Shown here one piece after another: positions 51,970 to 56,263 of a DNA stretch of 56,263 bases. A program made the translations under genes and the position numbers. A model generated the notes under the pieces. That model made no database searches. It worked only from the letters and a program-made list of their open reading frames with translations, and was not told where the DNA came from. The stretch spans positions 1 through 56,263 of the forward strand of contig JAWOIT010000133.1 in the NCBI GenBank assembly GCA_046484535.1. The letters are read 5' to 3'. Source of the stretch: JAPHTQ01 sp046484535 (GTDB lineage: Bacteria; Pseudomonadota; Gammaproteobacteria; Thiohalomonadales; Thiohalomonadaceae). Positions within the stretch are counted from its first letter, which is position 1; each line of letters starts with the position of its first letter.

Positions 51970-54108
51970 ATGGATAACAAGGAGCCGTCACCGAAACGCC
52001 TCAAACCCGGCTATAACTGCCGGCACATTGCGCATGCCGAACAGGTCACTTTTCTCATTGACGGTGAAGCGTACTTTCGTGCCGTCCGAGAGGCCGTCAA
52101 ACTGGCCCGCCATTCCATCCTCATACTCGGTTGGGACATCGACAGCCGCATGGAGTTACTGGGCGAACCGCCCAAGGACGGCCTCCCGAGTCAACTTGGT
52201 GACTTTCTCAATCATGTGGTTGCCCAAAAAAAGGGGCTGGAGGCGCATATTCTCATTTGGGATTTCGCCATGATCTACTCCCTGGAACGGGAGTGGCTGC
52301 CCATCTACAAGCTTGGCTGGAAGACCCATCGGCGCTTGCACTTCTATTTGGATGATAAACACCCAGTCGGCGCCTCACACCATCAAAAGGTGGTGGTCGT
52401 CGACGATCAACTGGCCTTTGTCGGCGGCTTTGATTTGAGCAAGTGGCGCTGGGACAGCAGTGATCACAGCATTAATGACCCACGCCGGGTCGACCCCAAC
52501 GGCGAACCTTATCCGCCATTTCACGATATTCAAATGGCCGTGAGCGGCGCGGCGGCCGCACGTCTTGGCGATCTGGTCCGTGAGCGCTGGCACCGTGCCA
52601 CCGGCGAACGTCTATCACCGGTGGTCTCTGACGCCCCTCCACCATGGCCTGAGTCAACCCCCGTCGCCCTTCGCGACATCGAGGTGGCCATCTCACGCAC
52701 CGAACCGCGCTATGGGAGCCACAAGGAGATTCGGGAAATTGAGGCGCTCTATCTGGATGGCATCGATTCGGCAAAAAATTACATTTACATAGAAAATCAA
52801 TACCTTACATCAAAACTCCTTCAAGGTTCCCTAAGCCGACGACTTGCGCAAAAGAACGGTCCGGAAGTCGTTATCGTCCTGCCGCTGAAAACCGGTGGCT
52901 GGCTGGAACAGCACACCATGGATGTATTGCGCGACCGTTTATTGCGGGAGCTGTACAAGAGCGACGCGCACCAACGTCTGCGGATTTATTACGCCGGCGT
53001 GCCCGGCACCCAACCCCGGTTCGTACAAATCCACAGTAAAATCATGGTGGTTGATGAGGATTTTCTCACCGTCGGCTCCGCCAACCTGAGCAATCGCTCC
53101 ATGGGCCTGGACAGTGAATGCAACCTGGCTCTGGAAAGCGGCGAAAGGTGGGAGCACAGGGAGGCGATCGCCGCCTTTCGTAACCGCCTGCTGGCGGAGC
53201 ACCTGGGCTGCGATGAGGAAAAAGTGTGCACCATGATGCAGCAGCAGTGCTCCCTCATCGGTACCATCGAAGCCCTGCGCGGGGGGGAGCGCACACTGTT
53301 GCCGCTGGAGCCGACCACCCCGCCGGAAGTAGACAGCATGATCCCCGATCAGCAACTGCTCGATCCGGAACGGCCGATGGAGCCGGATCAGATGGTCGAG
53401 CTGTTTGTTGAGGAGGAGGAGCAAAAACCGGCCGGCGGACGCCTGCTTGGAGCGGGTATCTTGCTGGGCGCCCTGCTGCTATTGGCCATTCTATGGCGCT
53501 GGACACCTTTGGGCGCCTGGCTCACACCGGAGCGCCTGCAAGGGATATTTGACGGCATCGCCGCCTTGCCGGCCTCACCCCTCATCGTCGTCGCGGCCAT
53601 AGTGATCGCCGGTTTACTGGTGGTTCCTTTAACCCTGCTGATCGTCATCACCGTGCTGACCTTCGGCCCTGTCGAGGGCGCACTGTACAGCCACATCGGT
53701 GCCACTCTGAGCGCGTTGCTGAGCTTTGCCATCGGGCAGACCATGGGACGGCAGGCAGTACGACAGCTTGCCGGCAGCAGGCTCAACCGCTTAAGCAAGC
53801 GCCTTGGAGAGCGGGGTATTTTCACGGTAATCCTGCTTCGCATTGTCCCGATCGCCCCCTTTACCGTGGTCAATCTGGTGGCCGGCGCCTCGCATATTCG
53901 TTTTCGTGATTTCTTTATCGGCACCGTGATAGGGCTGCTTCCCGGCATCTTGGCCCTCGGCGCTTTTGTTGACGGTCTTTTACGGACACTGCAACAGCCG
54001 GGTTGGCGCACCGTGATCTGGTTACTGGCGATCATCGGGATAGTCGCGCTTGGCGCCTACCTCATCCGTAAGGGACTGCTGCGACACAGGCAACGGGTTC
54101 GTAGCTGA
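51970..54108 (+). CDS. Phospholipase D fused to a VTT (DedA-like) membrane domain
   Basis: A 712-aa fusion. The N-terminal phospholipase D part (about 20-440) has two HKD motifs: HHQKVVVVDD (about 137-146) and HSKIMVVDED (about 355-364), followed by FVGGFDLSKWRWD and VGSANLSNRS. After an acidic linker, a membrane part (about 500-705) carries the VTT fold, with GPVEGALYSHIGATLSALLS and RIVPIAPFTVVNLVAGAS. It may cleave phospholipids at the inner membrane. No good ribosome-binding site precedes the ATG. It lies on the plus strand between pssA and ilvC, two minus-strand genes that are usually adjacent in relatives (from memory). Confidence 0.88.
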   Translation: MDNKEPSPKRLKPGYNCRHIAHAEQVTFLIDGEAYFRAVREAVKLARHSILILGWDIDSRMELLGEPPKDGLPSQLGDFLNHVVAQKKGLEAHILIWDFAMIYSLEREWLPIYKLGWKTHRRLHFYLDDKHPVGASHHQKVVVVDDQLAFVGGFDLSKWRWDSSDHSINDPRRVDPNGEPYPPFHDIQMAVSGAAAARLGDLVRERWHRATGERLSPVVSDAPPPWPESTPVALRDIEVAISRTEPRYGSHKEIREIEALYLDGIDSAKNYIYIENQYLTSKLLQGSLSRRLAQKNGPEVVIVLPLKTGGWLEQHTMDVLRDRLLRELYKSDAHQRLRIYYAGVPGTQPRFVQIHSKIMVVDEDFLTVGSANLSNRSMGLDSECNLALESGERWEHREAIAAFRNRLLAEHLGCDEEKVCTMMQQQCSLIGTIEALRGGERTLLPLEPTTPPEVDSMIPDQQLLDPERPMEPDQMVELFVEEEEQKPAGGRLLGAGILLGALLLLAILWRWTPLGAWLTPERLQGIFDGIAALPASPLIVVAAIVIAGLLVVPLTLLIVITVLTFGPVEGALYSHIGATLSALLSFAIGQTMGRQAVRQLAGSRLNRLSKRLGERGIFTVILLRIVPIAPFTVVNLVAGASHIRFRDFFIGTVIGLLPGILALGAFVDGLLRTLQQPGWRTVIWLLAIIGIVALGAYLIRKGLLRHRQRVRS

Positions 54109-54110
54109 CG

Positions 54111-54272
54111 ATGCGCTTACACCTTCCCGAAGGCTTTCCCATACTGCCGCAGGAACGGGAACTGACAGCGCCACACCGTCCGGAGCCCTCAGTACAACGG
54201 CGCATGACCACAGAGCGTCAGACAGCCTCCGACGACCTGCCGCTGTACACCTGGCTGCGGCTCGCCGATTAA
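54111..54272 (+). CDS. Possible small protein (53 aa)
   Basis: An open frame of 53 codons begins 2 bp after the phospholipase D stop: MRLHLPEGFPILPQERE to DLPLYTWLRLAD. It has no signal or membrane segment and no known family. Position right behind the previous gene suggests coupled translation, but it has no clear ribosome-binding site, and chance is possible at this GC content. Confidence 0.35.
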   Translation: MRLHLPEGFPILPQERELTAPHRPEPSVQRRMTTERQTASDDLPLYTWLRLAD

Positions 54273-54280
54273 GCGGGCAT

Positions 54281-54305
54281 AAAAAAACCGGGCCATCCGG
54301 CCCGG
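54281..54305 (-). terminator. Intrinsic terminator of ilvC
   Basis: On the minus strand, CCGGGCC-GGAT-GGCCCGG is followed by seven T. The 7-bp GC stem with T run lies 27 bp past the ilvC stop. The same stem could also slow plus-strand transcription of the phospholipase gene, though no T run follows on that side. Confidence 0.9.
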
Positions 54306-54331
54306 TCTATTTCGCATGAGAGAACGGCGAA

Positions 54332-55354
54332 TCAGTTCTTTTCCTTGTCCACCAGCTGATTGGCGGCGATCCACGGCATCATGGAACGCAGCTTGGCGCC
54401 CACCTGCTCGATCTCATGCGCGGCGTTGTTGCGGCGCCAGGCTGTCATCTCGGGGTAGTTACTCATGCCCTCGAGGATGAACTTCTTGGCGTACTCGCCG
54501 TTCTGGATGTTCTGCAGCGCCTCACGCATCGCCCAGCGCGACTCCTCGTTGATCACCTGCGGGCCGGTGACGTACTCACCGTACTCGGCATTGTTGGAGA
54601 TGGAGTAGTTCATGTTGGCGATGCCGCCCTCGTACATGAGATCCACGATCAGCTTCAGTTCATGCAGACACTCGAAATAGGCCATCTCCGGTGCGTATCC
54701 CGCCTCGACCAGGGTCTCGAAACCGGCCTTGACCAGTTCGACCGCACCACCGCAGAGCACCGCTTGCTCACCGAACAGATCGGTCTCGGTCTCATCCTTG
54801 AAGGTGGTCTCGATGATACCGGTACGGCCGCCGCCGACGCCGGAGGCATAGGAGAGGGCGATATCCTTGGCTTTGCCGGAGGCGTCCTGGAAGATGGCGA
54901 TAAGGTCAGGGATACCGCCGCCCTTGACGAACTCGGAGCGTACGGTGTGGCCCGGGGCCTTGGGGGCGATCATGATCACATCCAGGTCGGAGCGCGGCAC
55001 CACCTGGTTGTAGTGGATGGCAAAACCGTGGGCGAAGGCCAGCACGCCGCCCTGCTTGATGTTGGGCTCGATCTCGTTCTTGTAGAGCTGTGACTGGAAC
55101 TCATCCGGTGTCAGGATCATCACCAGATCGGCGCCCTTCACTGCCTCGGCGGTGTTCTTCACGGTCAGGCCGGCCTTCTCGGCCTTGGCGGCGGAGGCGG
55201 AACCCTCACGCAGGCCGACAGTCACATCGACGCCGGAGTCTTTCAGGTTGTTGGCGTGGGCGTGGCCCTGGGAGCCGTAACCGATGATGGCGACCTTCAT
55301 GCCTTTGATGATGGAGAGGTCACAATCTTTGTCGTAGTAGATGTTCAGTGCCAT
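54332..55354 (-). CDS. ilvC: Ketol-acid reductoisomerase
   Basis: A 340-aa class I enzyme of valine and isoleucine synthesis, NADPH- and magnesium-dependent. The nucleotide motif GYGSQGHAHANNLKDSG lies at about 23-39, IAPKAPGHTVR is the substrate loop, and LFGEQAVLCGGAVELVKAGFE carries metal-binding residues. The ATG at 55354 (MALNIYYD) is followed by a typical N-terminus; a longer in-frame extension reading into the ilvH gap is rejected. It lies 43 bp after ilvH and ends at a terminator. Confidence 0.97.
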   Translation of the reverse strand: MALNIYYDKDCDLSIIKGMKVAIIGYGSQGHAHANNLKDSGVDVTVGLREGSASAAKAEKAGLTVKNTAEAVKGADLVMILTPDEFQSQLYKNEIEPNIKQGGVLAFAHGFAIHYNQVVPRSDLDVIMIAPKAPGHTVRSEFVKGGGIPDLIAIFQDASGKAKDIALSYASGVGGGRTGIIETTFKDETETDLFGEQAVLCGGAVELVKAGFETLVEAGYAPEMAYFECLHELKLIVDLMYEGGIANMNYSISNNAEYGEYVTGPQVINEESRWAMREALQNIQNGEYAKKFILEGMSNYPEMTAWRRNNAAHEIEQVGAKLRSMMPWIAANQLVDKEKN

Positions 55355-55397
55355 GGGAGCTTCCTTTACAAAATACTTGGGTTGAATCGTTAATAGT

Positions 55398-55892
55398 TCA
55401 GAGGGTGAGTGCCTTTGCACCGCGGGAGATACCTGTGACGCCGGAGCGGACCGTCTCGATGATATCCGCCTCCTTGAGCGTCTCGATAAAGGCATCGAGC
55501 TTTTGCACATCCCCGGTCAGTTCGATGGTGTAGGTGGTGTCGGTCACATCGATGATATTGCCGCGGAAGATGTCGGCCAAGCGTTTGATCTCCTCGCGCT
55601 GGGCGGCGGTGCCGGCCTTGACCTTGATCAGCATCATCTCCCGCTCGATATGCGGCCCTTCGGTCAGGTCCAGCAGCTTGACCACATCGACAAGCTTGTT
55701 CAGTTGCTTGGTGATCTGTTCGATGATCTCATCCGAACCGCGGGTCACCAGGGTCAGGCGCGAGAGTGACTCGTCCTCGGTCGGGGCCACGCTCAGTGAC
55801 TCGATGTTGTAACCGCGCGCCGAAAAAAGCCCGGCCACACGAGAGAGCGCCCCCGCTTCGTTTTCCATCAGGATGGAGATAATATGTCTCAT
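55398..55892 (-). CDS. ilvH: Acetolactate synthase regulatory subunit
   Basis: A 164-aa small subunit. The N-terminal ACT domain (about 1-78) starts MRHIISILMENEAGALSRV and carries GLFSARGYNIESLSVAPTED, the valine-binding site. A C-terminal domain (about 85-160) follows. It activates the large subunit and gives valine feedback control. Its ATG overlaps the large-subunit stop by 4 bp. Confidence 0.96.
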   Translation of the reverse strand: MRHIISILMENEAGALSRVAGLFSARGYNIESLSVAPTEDESLSRLTLVTRGSDEIIEQITKQLNKLVDVVKLLDLTEGPHIEREMMLIKVKAGTAAQREEIKRLADIFRGNIIDVTDTTYTIELTGDVQKLDAFIETLKEADIIETVRSGVTGISRGAKALTL

Positions 55893-56263
55893 ATCAAAAT
55901 CATCTCATCGAGGCCCGCACCGGCGGGCACCATGGGATAGACATTTTCCTTCGGGTCGGTGAGGAAGTTCATGAAGACCAGCCGGTCCTTCAGCTTGAAA
56001 GCCTCCTTGATCGCCCCCTCCACATCTTCCGGCTTTTCGATCTGCATGCCCACATGGCCGTAGGCCTCGGCAAGTTTGACGAAGTCGGGCAGCGATTCCA
56101 TGTAGGAGTGGGAGTAACGCTCCTCGTAGAAGAACTCCTGCCACTGGCGCACCATACCGAGATAGCCGTTATTGAGACAGAGGATCTTCAGCGGCAGATT
56201 GTACTGCAAACAGGTGGAGAGTTCCTGGATATTCATCTGGATGGAGCCCTCACCGGTGATGCA
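55889..56263 (-). CDS. ilvI: Acetolactate synthase large subunit, 3' part
   Basis: The C-terminal 124 residues of a thiamine-diphosphate enzyme; the 5' part is beyond the right edge. The segment TGEGSIQMNIQELST is the end of the ThDP motif, followed by LNNGYLGMVRQWQEFFYEER, KLAEAYGHVG and the family-typical end NVYPMVPAGAGLDEMI. It makes acetolactate from pyruvate, the first common step to branched-chain amino acids. It could be ilvI or ilvB by name; linkage to ilvH favours ilvI. Confidence 0.95.
   Translation of the reverse strand, partial: CITGEGSIQMNIQELSTCLQYNLPLKILCLNNGYLGMVRQWQEFFYEERYSHSYMESLPDFVKLAEAYGHVGMQIEKPEDVEGAIKEAFKLKDRLVFMNFLTDPKENVYPMVPAGAGLDEMILI

Overview
This window looks like the chromosome of a GC-rich, chemolithoautotrophic gammaproteobacterium, probably a sulfur oxidiser of the Chromatiales type. 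It carries a complete form I RuBisCO operon of the non-carboxysomal type (cbbL, cbbS, cbbQ, cbbO with divergent cbbR). The housekeeping genes are typically gammaproteobacterial (tcdA, phrB, prfC, rimI, yadGH, an ilv-pss-leu cluster). Assignments come from reading translated sequence and recalling families; no database search was possible.

Left part (1-10.4 kb). It holds the 5' end of tcdA, a DUF3999/DUF2339 membrane-protein pair, a striking 632-bp tandem array of about 12.6 palindromic 50-bp units, a UMF1-type MFS transporter and a CPD photolyase (phrB). From 8.2 to 10.1 kb lie three small unknown genes, all on the plus strand, each followed by an attC-like palindrome. I read this as an integron gene-cassette cluster with no integrase in the window. 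It ends in a structured, terminator-capped stretch that may be an ncRNA.

Carbon-fixation part (10.4-29.4 kb). A CbbR-like LysR gene diverges from an operon of a class II aldolase fused to a Dabb domain, purE and purK. On the minus strand, cbbL-cbbS-(103 aa)-cbbQ-cbbO-(171 aa)-(544 aa)-fba runs from 28.3 to 18.9 kb, facing away from cbbR. Its fba encodes a second aldolase-Dabb fusion. The 544-aa product has a C-terminal half resembling a domain of phage and mobile-element polyvalent proteins, which is the most unexpected item here. A terminator hairpin after cbbS and several small inverted-repeat elements lie in the operon's gaps. Between the two loci sit an ECF sigma/DUF3619/DUF3106/outer-membrane operon, a TatD-type hydrolase and a small membrane protein.

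Right part (29.4-56.3 kb). It holds a PreP-like M16C protease, a BPSS1780-type membrane protein, and an RDD-SpoIIM-DUF4129-DUF4350-MoxR-DUF58 operon. This is a second MoxR/VWA-type system besides CbbQ/CbbO. Then come the ABC exporter yadGH, prfC, a FIST sensor coupled to a PAS-GGDEF-EAL protein, leuA-udg-rimI, pssA, a phospholipase D/VTT fusion, and ilvC-ilvH-ilvI (cut by the window edge).
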